DNA from: Azospirillum sp. B510
GTDB taxonomy: Bacteria; Pseudomonadota; Alphaproteobacteria; Azospirillales; Azospirillaceae
DNA: 64,000 nucleotides
Assembly: GCF_000010725.1 (NCBI RefSeq)
Contig: NC_013859.1
Coordinates: 473,300 to 537,299 of the forward strand
Reading direction: 5' to 3'
A model generated the notes under the pieces. It made no database searches and had not been told where the DNA came from. It worked only from the letters and a program-made list of their open reading frames with translations. Each line of letters starts with the position of its first letter. Position 1 is the first letter of the stretch. Shown one piece after another: positions 9,273-23,632 of this stretch. Made by a program: the position numbers and the translations under genes.

Positions 9273-9400
9273 CGACTTTTCGCGCAGTTCCGGCAATGGA
9301 CAGTCCGGGTGTGAAACCGTTGCGTCAGTATCCGCCCACAGCCGTCCGTTGACAACTGCGCCCAATGCCGCGCGTCCAAGTTTCCGATGGCGTTCAACCC

Positions 9401-10414
9401 TTATCCGTCCGCCGACGGGATGGCGCCGGCGCTGGTACGGTCGTGGATCGCCTGCCGGCGGAAGCGGTAAAGCTCGGCCGGCCGGCCGCCGGTCTGGCTT
9501 TCATAGTGTCCGGTCGGCTCGACGAAGCCGCCGGAGATCATCAGCCGGCGGAAATTCTGCTTGTGCACCCGCTCGCCCGACAGCGCCTCCACCACCAGCT
9601 GAAGCTGGTGCAGGGTAAAGGTCGGCGGCAGCAGCTCGAAGACGATCGGGCGGTAGCGCAGCTTGCCGCGCAGCCGTTCCAACGCCGTCGCCAGGATGCG
9701 CCGGCCATCGCGCGCCATCGGCCGGCCAAGCGCGCGCGGCATCGGCCCGCCGGCCGGAACCGACGCATCGACCCGTGCCGCCAGATCGCGGTCGCGGAAG
9801 GATTCGACCAGCATCCCGGCCTCGTAGAGCAGCTCGAACCGCTCCAGCACCCGCTCCATGTCCCAGTCGGCGCCGTCCAGACCGAAGGCCATCCGGGCGC
9901 GCTCGGCCCGGCGCAGGCGGGTCTCCCCGTCGGGTGCCGAGGCGATCCAGCCGCGCAGAGCCGGGGCGATCACCCCATCCAGCAGCGGCGGGCGCTGGTC
10001 GCGCCAGTCCTCCCACGGGAAATGATCGTAGAGGTCGCGCCATTCGGCCGAGGCATCCCCCCCCAGCGGGCCGTCGCGGACCAAAGCCAGATAGCCGACC
10101 ACGACCGACCGCGGGCCGCCGAACAGCTCATGCGGATCGCGGTAGCGGTCGCCGAAGGTATAAAGCTGCTCGACATAGCGCAGCGCCAGCCCCGACAGCC
10201 CCTCCGCCACCGCGCGCACGCCGTCCTGAAGGGTGCGGAACCGCAAGGGCTCGAAGGGCGCGCCGGGCAGGGCGTCGCGATGCGGCAGCGGCTCGTCGCC
10301 GCGCCGGTGGTCTTCCGGCACGGTGAAGCCGCTGCGCACCGTCACCACGCGCGGCGTCCCGCCGGCCACCGCGACGATGGCGACCGACAGGCCAAGCTGA
10401 AGGGGCTGGGTCAC
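9401..10414 (-). CDS. NrtR-like Nudix/winged-helix regulator (COG4111 type)
   Basis: A 337-residue protein resembling the alphaproteobacterial NAD regulator group: N-terminal Nudix-like domain, C-terminal winged-helix part with HKQNFRRLMISGGFVEPTG and a GGRPAELYRFR tail. The Nudix box is degenerate: where G-x5-E-x7-REUxEExGU is expected, the sequence runs through GVRAVAEGLSGLALRYVEQLYTFGD, lacking the catalytic glutamates, which suggests ligand sensing rather than hydrolysis. The GTG start at 10414 has GGAGAGGGG 6 nt upstream. It lies 49 bp behind gltA on the same strand, so co-transcription with citrate synthase is plausible. Its target genes are unknown. Confidence 0.7.
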   Translation of the reverse strand: MTQPLQLGLSVAIVAVAGGTPRVVTVRSGFTVPEDHRRGDEPLPHRDALPGAPFEPLRFRTLQDGVRAVAEGLSGLALRYVEQLYTFGDRYRDPHELFGGPRSVVVGYLALVRDGPLGGDASAEWRDLYDHFPWEDWRDQRPPLLDGVIAPALRGWIASAPDGETRLRRAERARMAFGLDGADWDMERVLERFELLYEAGMLVESFRDRDLAARVDASVPAGGPMPRALGRPMARDGRRILATALERLRGKLRYRPIVFELLPPTFTLHQLQLVVEALSGERVHKQNFRRLMISGGFVEPTGHYESQTGGRPAELYRFRRQAIHDRTSAGAIPSADG

Positions 10415-10420
10415 GGCGCA

Positions 10421-10445
10421 CCCCTCTCCACATCGTGGAGAGGGG
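10421..10445 (-). promoter_or_regulatory. Hairpin that buries the ribosome site of the NrtR-like gene
   Basis: A perfect 11-bp inverted repeat (CCCCTCTCCAC / GTGGAGAGGGG) with a 3-nt loop. On the minus strand the 3' arm contains the GGAGAGG ribosome site, 6 nt before the GTG start. In RNA the site would be paired. It could also act as a terminator-like or REP-like element after gltA. Confidence 0.5.
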
Positions 10446-10463
10446 GCGTCCAACGGGCTGGGA

Positions 10464-11795
10464 TCAACGCTTGTCCAGCGGCACGAAGGGGCGGGCGGCG
10501 TAGCCGGTGAAGAGCTGACGCGGACGGCCGATCTTCTGGGCCGGATCCTCGATCATCTCCTTCCACTGGCTGATCCAGCCGACGGTGCGGGCCAGCGCGA
10601 ACAGCACGGTGAACATACTGGTCGGGAAGCCCATCGCCTTCAGGATGATGCCCGAATAGAAATCGACGTTCGGATAGAGCTTCTTCTCGATGAAATACTC
10701 GTCCGACAGGGCGATCCTCTCCAGCTCCATGGCGATGGCCAGATGCGGCTCGTCCTTGATGCCGAGGCGGTCGAGGACCTGATAGCAGGTCTCGCGCATG
10801 ATCTTGGCGCGCGGGTCGTAGTTCTTGTAGACCCGGTGGCCGAAGCCCATCAGGCGGAAGCTGTCGTTCTTGTCCTTGGCGCGGCGGACGAATTCGGGGA
10901 TGCGATCGACCGAGCCGATCTGCTCCAGCATCTTCAGCACGGCCTCGTTGGCGCCACCATGGGCCGGACCCCAGAGTGCGGCGATGCCCGACGCGATGCA
11001 GGCGAACGGGTTGGCGTGGGACGAACCAGCGAGACGGACGGTGGAGGTCGAAGCGTTCTGCTCGTGGTCGGCATGCAGGATGAAGATCTTGTCCATCGCC
11101 TCCGACAGGACCGGATCGACCTTCCATTCCTCGCACGGCGTGCCGAAGGTCATGTAGAGGAAGTTTTCCGCGTACCCGAGATCGTTGCGCGGATACATGA
11201 AGGGTTCGCCGACCGTGTATTTGTAGGCCATGGCGGCCATGGTCGGCATCTTGGCGATCAGGCGGTGCGCCGCGATCTTGCGCTGCACCGGATCGAAGAT
11301 GTCGGTGGAATCATGATAGAAGGCCGACAGGGCGCCGACGACGCCGCACATGATCGCCATCGGGTGGGCGTCGCGGCGGAAACCGCTGTAGAACTTGGCC
11401 AGCTGCTCATGCACCATCGTGTGGTAGGTGATGGTGCGCTCGAAATCGGCCTTCTGCTGCGGGTTGGGCAGCTCGCCGTTCAGCAGCAGGTGGCAGACCT
11501 CCAGGAAATCGCAGTTCTCCGCCAGATCGGCGATGGCGTAGCCGCGATGCAGCAGGACGCCCTCGTCGCCATCGATGTAGGTGATGGCCGAGTCACAAGC
11601 GGCGGTGGAGGTGAAACCCGGATCGTAGGTGAAATAGCCGGTCTCGGCGTAGAGCTTGCGGATGTCGATGACGTTCGGGCCGGTGGAGCCGCCGAGCAGC
11701 GGCAGTTTCAGCGTCTTGCCGGTGACGTCGTCGGTCAGCGTGACGGTGCCGACCTGGCTCACATCGCCGTGCGGCGTGTGCATGCTCGATTCCAT
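10464..11795 (-). CDS. gltA: Citrate synthase (type II, GltA)
   Basis: A 443-residue citrate synthase condensing acetyl-CoA and oxaloacetate. Family marks are YIDGDEGVLLHRGY, the active-site histidine region LHADHEQNASTSTVR, GPAHGGANEA with the second histidine, MGFGHRVYKNYDPRA, and catalytic Asp in VDFYSG. The length and the N-terminal beta-sheet extension fit the NADH-sensitive hexameric type of Gram-negative bacteria. The first ATG is at 11795 with AAGGAG about 12 nt upstream; an in-frame ATG at 11783 is the alternative. It heads a minus-strand group with the NrtR-like and CrbR-like regulators. On a secondary replicon it may be a second citrate synthase. Confidence 0.95.
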   Translation of the reverse strand: MESSMHTPHGDVSQVGTVTLTDDVTGKTLKLPLLGGSTGPNVIDIRKLYAETGYFTYDPGFTSTAACDSAITYIDGDEGVLLHRGYAIADLAENCDFLEVCHLLLNGELPNPQQKADFERTITYHTMVHEQLAKFYSGFRRDAHPMAIMCGVVGALSAFYHDSTDIFDPVQRKIAAHRLIAKMPTMAAMAYKYTVGEPFMYPRNDLGYAENFLYMTFGTPCEEWKVDPVLSEAMDKIFILHADHEQNASTSTVRLAGSSHANPFACIASGIAALWGPAHGGANEAVLKMLEQIGSVDRIPEFVRRAKDKNDSFRLMGFGHRVYKNYDPRAKIMRETCYQVLDRLGIKDEPHLAIAMELERIALSDEYFIEKKLYPNVDFYSGIILKAMGFPTSMFTVLFALARTVGWISQWKEMIEDPAQKIGRPRQLFTGYAARPFVPLDKR

Positions 11796-11992
11796 GACCT
11801 TTTCACACTCCTTGCTGGCCGGCTGGGCGTCGGCTCGCGGCCTGCGCTGCCGGACCTTGGTGGTTGGCCCGTCTTCGGCGCGCCCGCCGGGCGCCGCGCC
11901 GTCTTCTCCCGGTCCGACGAGGAACAGGGCGGAGGGCGGAACACCCCACCCGTCCTGGTCGTTGACTCCTCCGGAAGATAGCAGAGGACATC

Positions 11993-12250
11993 ATGACCGA
12001 CACGCCTCAAACACGCACCCCCTCCGAAGGAATGGTCCCGCCGCGGAAATCCGGCGCGGACACCCCAGCAAGCACCCCGGCGGACACGCATGACCGGACC
12101 GCGGCCGGCGAGCGGTCCCCGCGCGAGGACATGACCAAGACGCCGGGCGACGGCACCTTGCAGGATGCCACCCCGGCCGGCCTGTCGTCGAAGGAGCTGC
12201 GGGACCGGGCCGAGGACACCGACGGTTCCACCCAGCCCGGCACCGGCTGA
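11993..12250 (+). CDS. Small hydrophilic hypothetical protein
   Basis: An 85-residue, strongly polar protein rich in Thr, Pro, Asp, Arg and Gly, without hydrophobic core, cysteines or a recognised domain; likely disordered. AGAGGA lies 7 nt before the ATG. It is divergent from gltA (197-bp gap) and convergent with the hybrid kinase gene, whose stop is 19 bp away. I do not recognise a family. Small acidic/polar proteins of this kind are often stress-related, but nothing here proves it. Confidence 0.6.
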   Translation: MTDTPQTRTPSEGMVPPRKSGADTPASTPADTHDRTAAGERSPREDMTKTPGDGTLQDATPAGLSSKELRDRAEDTDGSTQPGTG

Positions 12251-12268
12251 GCACGCATCCCAGGCGGC

Positions 12269-15200
12269 TCACCCCACCATCGGATGCTCGCCGGCACGCG
12301 CGCGCAGAAGTCTTTCCAGCCGGGCTGATTCGCGCAGCAGGACCGGCAGCAGCCGTGCCGCCTGATCGCGGTCGCCGTTGCGGCAGAGAACCTCCATCCG
12401 CCACGCGTGGTGCATCACCGCCATCCCGCCGAAGCTGCCGGCGAGACTGGACAGGTCATGCGCCTCCGACGCCAGCGCCCGCAGATCGGCGATGCCGGCC
12501 CCGCGCCCCTCCGCCATCGCCGACAGCCGCCCCAGCCGGCCGGACAGGTCGTCGAGGAAGCTGCCGACGATCCGCGCCAGGCTGTCGGCACCCACCGTCT
12601 GGGCCAGATCGTCCAGCACCGCCTGGTCCAGCGCCGCCTCCCCCGTCTCCTCCACCATCCCGCCCACCTTCCCGTCGACACCGGGGACGGTACCGGCGGA
12701 GGGGATGGCCGAGGGTTCGGACGGACGGCCCGCCGCCCCCATCCAGCGGTCGAGGGCCGACAGCAGGCCGGCGCGGCTGATCGGCTTGGTCAGATAGTCG
12801 CTCATGCCGGCGCGCAGACACAGCTCACGGGTGCCGGGCATGGCATCGGCGGTGAGCGCGATGATCGGCAGGCCGGCCAGGGCGCCGCCGCAAGACCGGA
12901 TCGCCTGCGCCGCCTCCAACCCATCCATCCCCGGCATCTGCACATCCATCAGCACCAGATCGATGCCGCCGCGGCGGACCGCCGCCACCGCCCGCTCCCC
13001 GTCCTCCGCCACCTCGACGCTGTAGCCAAGCTTGCGCAGCAGGGTGGTGGCGAACAGCTGGTTGGTGCGGTTGTCTTCCGCCAGCAGGACGCGGCCGCTG
13101 CGCGGCATCTCCTCCGGCCGGACCTCCACCACCGGTGCCGCGGCCGTGGGAGCGGTGGCGGCGAACAGTCCGGTCAGGCAGCCGGCCAGCGCCCGCTGGC
13201 GCAGCGGACGGTTCAGGATCGCCTGGGCCACCCCCTGGACGGGTCCGCCATCGCCCCGCGCCGCCGGACCCAGCGTCACCATCAGAACGCGCCGCGTCTG
13301 CGCCAGCGCCGGGTCGCCGGCGACCGCCGCCAGCAGCGCGTCGCCGCTCAGGCCGGGCATGGTCTGATCAGCCAGCAGCACGTCGAAGGGCCGGCCGCCG
13401 GCCGCCGCGCGCCGCAGGGCCGCCAGCGCGTCGACCCCATTTTCGACCACGGCCGGCCGGGCGCCCAGACTGTCGAGCATCGAGGCCAGCACCCTGCGGT
13501 TCACCGCCAGATCATCCGCCACCAGCACGCGGCGCCCGACCAGCGCCCCTTCGGCCAGCGCCCCTTCGGCCAGCACCCGTTCGGCCGGCGGCTGCATGCC
13601 GTCCGACAGCTCGTCGTCCCGCACCTCGTCCGGCAGGGCCAGCGGCAGATCGACCAGGAAGCGGCTGCCGCTGCCCAGCCGGCTTTCCACCGCGATGCTT
13701 CCACCCATCAGTTCCGACAGCTGGCGGCAGATCGCCAGCCCCAGGCCGGTGCCGCCGAATTTGCGGGTGATCGACCCGTCCACCTGCTGGAACTTGTTGA
13801 ACAGGGTCGGCATCGCCTCGGCCGGGATGCCGATGCCGGTGTCGGTCACCGTCATGCGCAGCACCAGATGGGCGTCGGTCGCCTCCCGCGCCTCCAGCTC
13901 CACCGCGACGGAGCCCTGATCGGTGAATTTCACCGCGTTGCCGACCAGATTGACCAGGATCTGCCGGATGCGCGTCGGATCACCCAGCAGCGTGCGGCGC
14001 AGCGGCGGATCGATGTAGAAGCCGATCTCGATCCCCTTCTCGTGCGCGCGCGGGGTCAGCAGTTCCACCACACCCTCGACCAGATCGGCGGGGTCGAAGG
14101 GCAGCGTCTCGATGGTGACGCGGCCGGCCTCCAGCTTGGAGATGTCGAGGATGTCGTTGATGATGGTCAGCAGCGCGTTGGACGAGCTGCGGATCGCCTG
14201 GGCGAACTGGCGCTGCTCTTCCGTCAGGGGGGTATCGAACAGCAGCTCCGTCATGCCCATGATGCCGTTCATCGGCGTGCGGATTTCGTGGCTCATCGCC
14301 GCCAGGAATTCCGATTTCGCCTGGGTCGCCGCCTCGGCGCGGGCGCGGAGCGCGTCGGCCTCCTCGCGGGCGGCGTCCAGCCCCTCGGCCAGCGCGCACA
14401 TGTCGGCGGCCTGACGCTGAAGCTCCGCCTCGAAGCGCTTGCGTTCGGTGATGTCGGTGCGGGTGCAGACCAGCGAGCCGCTGCTGGTCCGGTTCTCCGC
14501 CACCACGATCCAGCGGCCGTCCGGCAGCTCGCGCTCGAACGGCGCGCCGGGATTGCGGTGCTGGGCCAGTTCGGCCTGGATCCAGGCCTCGTCACTCGGA
14601 CCGTCCGGGTTGCCGGCGAATTCGCCGTTGGCGACGGCGGCGCGCAGGATCTCCTCGAACGGACGGCCGGGGGTGAACAGCGGCGCCGTCAGCGGATGGG
14701 CCTCGCGGTAGCGCTCGTTGCACAGGATCAGCCGGTCGTCGGCGTCGAAATAGGCCAGCCCTTCCGGCACCGCCTCGATCGCGTCATCCAGCGTCTGCTT
14801 GGCGAGCCGCAGCTCCTCCTCCGTCAGCTTCTCGCGCGTGATGTCGGTATGGGCGCCGACCATCCGCACGACCCGGCCGGCGGCGTCACGGATGTGGATG
14901 GCGCGGCTGAGGATGTAGACGGTGTGGCCCCGCTTGTGGCGGAAACGCTGCACCGCCTCGAAATTCGGGATCAGCCCGGCATTGTAGGCGCGGACCGTCT
15001 CCAGCGCCGTGAACCGGTCCTCCTCGAAGATCAGGCCGGCCCACATCTCCAGGCTGTTCTCCAGCTCATCGTCGCGGTAGCCGAGCTGCTCCTTCCAGGT
15101 GGGGGAGAACCAGATCCCGCCGGTCTCCAGATTCCAGTCCCAGATGCCGTCGCGCGTCGCCTGCACGGTCAGGTCGAGAAGCTCGCGGTTCGACCGCAGC

Positions 15201-16158
15201 TCCGCCTCCTCGCGCTTGGCGTCGGTGATGTCCTGGACGACGCCGAGCAGGCCGGCGGGCCGCCCGTCGGCTCCGCATTCGACGGAGGCGCGCACGAAGA
15301 CATGACGCATGCCGCCGTCCCGCCGGACGACGCGCGCCTCGACCGAAAACCCCTCGCCGGTCCGCCGCGCCCGCTCGGCCATTCTGGCCAGAAGCGGAAG
15401 ATCGTCCGGATGGTAGGAGGCGCGCGACAGCTCGACCGTCGGCGGCTCCTGTTGCGGCGGCAGGCCGAGGATGCGGTAGACCTCGTCCGACCAGCGCCGG
15501 GTGTCGGTAACGAAATCGATGTACCAGTGCCCGAACTGGCCGACCTCCTCGGCGAGATTCAGCAGGCGCGAACGGTCGCGCAATTCGGCTTCCGCCCGCT
15601 CACGCAGCGCCACCTCGCGGCGCAGGGTCAGCTCGTCCACCACCAGCCGGGCGAGCTGTGTCAGCGTTTCCGCCTCGCGCTCGTCGAAACCGGCCCGCGG
15701 CGCGTCGTCGATGACGCACAGCGTCCCCAGCTTCCGCCCGTCCGCCACCAGGGGTGCGCCGGCATAGAAGCGGATGTTGGGCGCCCCGGTGACCAGCGGA
15801 TTGCCGGCGAAGCGCGGATCCTTCGTCGCATCGAGGACGACGAGAACGCCGTCATCCAGGATGGCGTGGGCGCAGAAGGCGAGGTCGCGGTGCGTCTCCG
15901 TCGCGTCCAGCCCGGCGCGGCTCTTGAACCATTGGCGGTCGCGGTCGATCAGCGAGACGAGCGCGATGCGCGTGCCGAAGAAATGCCGGGCCAGCCGGGT
16001 GATGTTGTCGAAACCGGGCTCCGGCGGCGTGTCGAGGACGCAATAGGAGTCGAGCGCCACCTGCCGCAGGTTCTCGTCCGGCGGCAGCGGCGCCGGCACC
16101 GCGCCCGACGGTTCCAGTCCGGCACCCCTCTCCACCGAATCCCCAGCCGAACGCCCGG

Positions 16159-16162
<4 letters not shown>
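12269..16162 (-). CDS. GAF/PAS hybrid histidine kinase with two receivers and HPt
   Basis: A 1297-residue soluble phosphorelay kinase with no clear TM segment. Domains in order: GAF (about 20-165, LVSLIDRDRQWFKSRAGLD), two PAS_3-type domains (GQFGHWYIDF; DGIWDWNLETGG), a PAS_7-type domain (VPEGLAYFDADDRL), HisKA with EFLAAMSHEIRTPMNGIMG, HATPase (DTGIGIP, FGGTGLGLAI), receiver 1 (VLVADDLAVN, LLADQTMPG), receiver 2 (VLLAEDNRTN, LMDVQMPGMDG) and a C-terminal HPt with EAHDLSSLAGSFG. The GTG at 16162 overlaps the stop of the sigma-54 regulator gene (GTGA) and has GGGGAGA upstream, so the two are translationally coupled and probably form one phosphorelay. A 15-nt triplicate encodes AEGAL repeats in the linker before receiver 1. 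Confidence 0.88.
13541..13585. repeat. Three 15-nt tandem repeats inside the hybrid kinase gene
   Basis: Unit CAGCGCCCCTTCGGC occurs twice perfectly and a third time with two changes, in frame. On the minus strand it encodes AERVL-AEGAL-AEGAL in the linker between HATPase and receiver 1. A slippage-prone site that would change linker length without a frameshift. Confidence 0.7.
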
Positions 16163-17583
<1,421 letters not shown>

Positions 17584-17715
17584 GGGTCGATACCCTGGCA
17601 GTCGGTGGCGAAGTGAGGCACGTGGCAAGTGTAACCCGGCAATGGGAGCCCCCACCAGTCGGGGAGACCCCATAGCCATGCACCTCCGGATCGGTAGGCG
17701 GGAAGCGCTCCCCCC

Positions 17716-18510
17716 TCACGCCCCGCTGTCGATCAGGTCGGTCCGTCCTATCCGCCGTAGCGACACCTGGACCCGCGCATTGTGCTCGCGGATCTCGCGC
17801 AGGGTCTGCAACGTGAACTCGACATGGGCCTCGGCCGCGGCGCTCGCCGCCGCCGCGTCGCCGGCCAGCACCGCGTTGGCGATGGCCAGATGCTGCTGCA
17901 ACAGCAGCTCGCGCACCCCCGGCCGGGAATAGAGGTCGGCACGGTTGTAGAACACGTCGTTGCGCAACAGGTCGGACAGCGTCCGCATGATGTGCAGCAT
18001 CACGACATTGTGCGCCGCCTCGTAGATCGCCAGATGCAGGTCGGCGTCGGAATCCGCCTCCTCCGAGCTGTCGTCCTTGCCGTGGGCGGCCTGCATGCGG
18101 GCGACGATGGCGCGGATGCCGTCGCGGTCGACGTCGGTCGCCCGCTGCGCCGCCAGCCCGGCCGCCGCCACCTCGATGGAGCGGCGGAATTCCAGATAGT
18201 CGAAGGACGCGTCCGGCTTGTTGCGCATCAGCGTCATCAGCGGATCGGTGATCTGCGACAGGAAGGTCGCCACATGGGTGCCGCCACGGCCGCTGACCAG
18301 CAGGCCGCGCTCCTCCAGCTTGGCGATGGCGTCGCGTAGGGACGGGCGCGACACGTCCAGCTTCACCGCCAGTTCGCGCTCGGCCAGCAGCTTCTCGCCC
18401 GGACGCAGCGCGCCTTCCAGGATCAGCCTTTCCAAATGCTCGGCAATGGCGTCGGCCAGCTTGGCCGGTTTGATCGTCCCCTGCATTGGCTGGGCGGCCT
18501 CTCCCTGCAT
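17716..18510 (-). CDS. lldR: FadR/GntR-family regulator of lactate genes (LldR-like)
   Basis: A 264-residue GntR-family repressor of the FadR subfamily: N-terminal winged helix (about 12-80, LRPGEKLLAERELAVKLDVS then SRPSLRDAIAKLEERGLL) and an all-helical FCD effector domain with the metal-site pattern (E-x2-R near YLEFRRSIEVAAAGLAA, SDADLHLAIYEAAHN, HLAIANAVLAGD). FCD regulators near lactate genes bind lactate and release DNA. It is transcribed away from lctP-dld-lldEFG, so it probably represses that operon and itself. ATG at 18510 with AGAGGA upstream; the longer ORF to 18651 covers promoter DNA. Confidence 0.85.
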   Translation of the reverse strand: MQGEAAQPMQGTIKPAKLADAIAEHLERLILEGALRPGEKLLAERELAVKLDVSRPSLRDAIAKLEERGLLVSGRGGTHVATFLSQITDPLMTLMRNKPDASFDYLEFRRSIEVAAAGLAAQRATDVDRDGIRAIVARMQAAHGKDDSSEEADSDADLHLAIYEAAHNVVMLHIMRTLSDLLRNDVFYNRADLYSRPGVRELLLQQHLAIANAVLAGDAAAASAAAEAHVEFTLQTLREIREHNARVQVSLRRIGRTDLIDSGA

Positions 18511-18667
18511 GTCCCGATCCTCTTCAATAGCGACGGACGGACCAAGCGTCCAGAGCGGTGGCGGGACGGTGATGGGACGGTGGTGGCGCGGGGGCGATCC
18601 GCCGCGCCACCCCCCTACCAAAGTTGGTCGCTTGGCAAACGATTCAGCCATTGCACAGTCTGGTAAA

Positions 18668-18698
18668 ATAATTTATCCAATTATCACCGTATGGATAA
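18668..18698. promoter_or_regulatory. Candidate LldR operator and promoter in the lldR-lctP gap
   Basis: The 482-bp gap between the divergent lldR and lctP genes is GC-rich except for about 18650-18705. There TTATCCA (18673-18679) and TGGATAA (18692-18698) form a 7-bp inverted repeat with a 12-nt spacer, overlapping a second one, ATAATT-N5-AATTAT (18668-18684). This is the only operator-like structure seen in the gap. Binding by LldR is inferred from position, not from a known motif match. No gene is visible in the rest of the gap. Confidence 0.45.
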
Positions 18699-18992
18699 GA
18701 GATGTCCACCGCCGGCTGGATGGCAAGGGGTCTTCCCCATAGCTGCCCCCGGCGGAAGGCGCATCCACACGTACCGGGACAGGACGGACCAGCACCCGAA
18801 AGGGCGCATCCGCGCCGCCGCCGGGGCCGAGAGCCCCCGGCGGCGGTGAACGCCCCCGTTTTGCCGAACATCCGGCCTTCCTCCCGCGCCGCCATCCAGG
18901 CGCGGGCAGGGCGGATGCGTGCAAAATCGGCCTTCCTTCTCCCGGCGCGCCGTTCGGCCCGACATCACTCCCCGAGAAGGAGACCCCTGACG

Positions 18993-20669
18993 ATGAGCTG
19001 GTCGCAAGTCTACGACCCGATGAACAACATCTGGCTGTCGACGCTGTTCGCGTCGCTGCCGGTCCTGGTGATGCTGGGCGGTCTCGGCATCTTCCACATG
19101 AAGGCGCACCGCGCCGCCCTGCTGGGTCTGGCGACCGCGCTGGCGGTGGCCGTCGCCGTCTTCGGCATGCCGGTGGCGATGGCGGGAAAGACCGCCCTGC
19201 TGGGTGCGGCCTACGGCCTGCTGCCGATCGGCTGGATCGTCATCAACATCATCTTCCTCTACCACCTGACCGAACAGCGCGGGCAGTTCAAGATCCTGCA
19301 GGAAAGCATCACCGGCATCACCAACGACCGCAGGCTCCAGCTGCTGCTGATCGCCTTCTGCTTCGGCGCCTTCTTCGAGGGGGCGGCCGGCTTCGGCACG
19401 CCGGTCGCCGTGACCGGCGCCATGCTGATCGGGCTGGGCTTCACCCCCCTGGCCGCGTCGGGCCTGTCGCTGATCGCCAACACCGCCCCGGTCGCCTATG
19501 GCGCGCTCGGCACGCCGGTGCTGGCGCTGGCCGCCGTCACCGGCCTGCCGCTCCTGGACCTGTCGGCGATGATCGGCCGGCAGCTGCCCTTCTTCTCGGT
19601 GCTGGTGCCCTTCTGGCTGATCGTCGCCTTCGCCGGCTGGCGCGGCATGATCCAGATCTGGCCCGCGATCCTGGTCGCCGGCGTCTCTTTCGCCGTCCCG
19701 CAATATCTGGTGTCGAACTATCACGGCCCCTGGCTGGTCGACGTCGCCGCCGCCATCGTCTCGCTGGTCTCGGTCACCCTGTTCCTGAAGGTCTGGCACC
19801 CGAAGGCGATCTGGCACACCGCCGGCGGGGCATCGGCCCTGACCCAGGGTGTCGGCGCCGCCGTGGTCCAGGGCGAGGCCCGCCGCGACCATGGCTACAG
19901 CGCCGCCGAGGTCCGCCGCGCCTGGACGCCCTGGGCGATCCTCAGCATCCTGGTCTTCCTGTGGGGCATTCCCGAGGTCAAGACCTTCCTCGACGGCGTG
20001 TCGATCTTCAAATTCCCGATCGACGGCCTGCACAACATGGTGATGCGCGTTCCCCCGGTGGTGGCGAAGGCCCATCCCGAGGCCGCCGTCTATACCCTGA
20101 ACTGGCTGTCGGCCACCGGCACCGGCATCTTCATCGCCGCCGTCCTCTCCGGGCTGCTGATGGGCTATTCGCCGGTCGAGATGGTCAGGACCTACGGCCG
20201 CACCCTCTACGCCATCCGCAACTCGCTGCTGACCATCTCGGCGATGCTGGCGCTGGGCTACACCACCCGCTATTCCGGCCTCGACACCACGCTGGGCCTC
20301 GCCTTCGCCAATTCGGGCTTCCTCTACCCCTTCTTCGGCACCTTCCTCGGCTGGCTGGGCGTGGCGCTGACCGGGTCGGACACGGCGTCCAACGTGCTGT
20401 TCGGCAGCCTGCAGAAGGTGTCGTCGGAACAGCTCGGCCTGCCGCCGGTGCTGATGGCCGCCGCCAACAGCTCGGGCGGCGTGATGGGCAAGATGATCGA
20501 TGCCCAAAGCATCGTCGTCGCCGCCGTCGCCACCAAGTGGCATGGGCATGAGGGCAAGATCCTGCGCTTCGTCATCTGGCACTCGTTGGCGTTGACCGCG
20601 CTGGTCGGCCTGCTGGTGATGGCCCAGGCCTATCTGTGGCCCTTCACCGCCTTGGTCATCGGTCGCTGA
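18993..20669 (+). CDS. lctP: L-lactate permease (LctP family)
   Basis: A 558-residue inner-membrane lactate:H+ symporter of the LctP/LldP family, with about 12-14 hydrophobic segments and the conserved blocks FCFGAFFEGAAGFGTPVAVT, NTAPVAYGALGTPVLAL and TGSDTASNVLFGSLQ. It imports L- and D-lactate and often glycolate. ATG at 18993 is supported by GAGAAGGAGA and by homology starting at MSWSQVYDP. It is the first gene of the lactate operon; dld begins 44 bp downstream. Confidence 0.94.
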   Translation: MSWSQVYDPMNNIWLSTLFASLPVLVMLGGLGIFHMKAHRAALLGLATALAVAVAVFGMPVAMAGKTALLGAAYGLLPIGWIVINIIFLYHLTEQRGQFKILQESITGITNDRRLQLLLIAFCFGAFFEGAAGFGTPVAVTGAMLIGLGFTPLAASGLSLIANTAPVAYGALGTPVLALAAVTGLPLLDLSAMIGRQLPFFSVLVPFWLIVAFAGWRGMIQIWPAILVAGVSFAVPQYLVSNYHGPWLVDVAAAIVSLVSVTLFLKVWHPKAIWHTAGGASALTQGVGAAVVQGEARRDHGYSAAEVRRAWTPWAILSILVFLWGIPEVKTFLDGVSIFKFPIDGLHNMVMRVPPVVAKAHPEAAVYTLNWLSATGTGIFIAAVLSGLLMGYSPVEMVRTYGRTLYAIRNSLLTISAMLALGYTTRYSGLDTTLGLAFANSGFLYPFFGTFLGWLGVALTGSDTASNVLFGSLQKVSSEQLGLPPVLMAAANSSGGVMGKMIDAQSIVVAAVATKWHGHEGKILRFVIWHSLALTALVGLLVMAQAYLWPFTALVIGR

Positions 20670-20713
20670 TCACCGGACCGCCTCCCCCCCCACACCAGCA
20701 GGAGCCGCCGCCA

Positions 20714-23572
<2,859 letters not shown>

Positions 23573-23632
23573 GCGATGATTTGCGAAAGCGCCGGCGCCA
23601 AGCCATGCCAAGACTCCGCTGAGGAAACGCCC

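Noticed and set aside
10464..12250. 412-codon plus-strand ORF opposite gltA
   Set aside because: Antisense shadow of citrate synthase; the minus strand shows all citrate synthase motifs.
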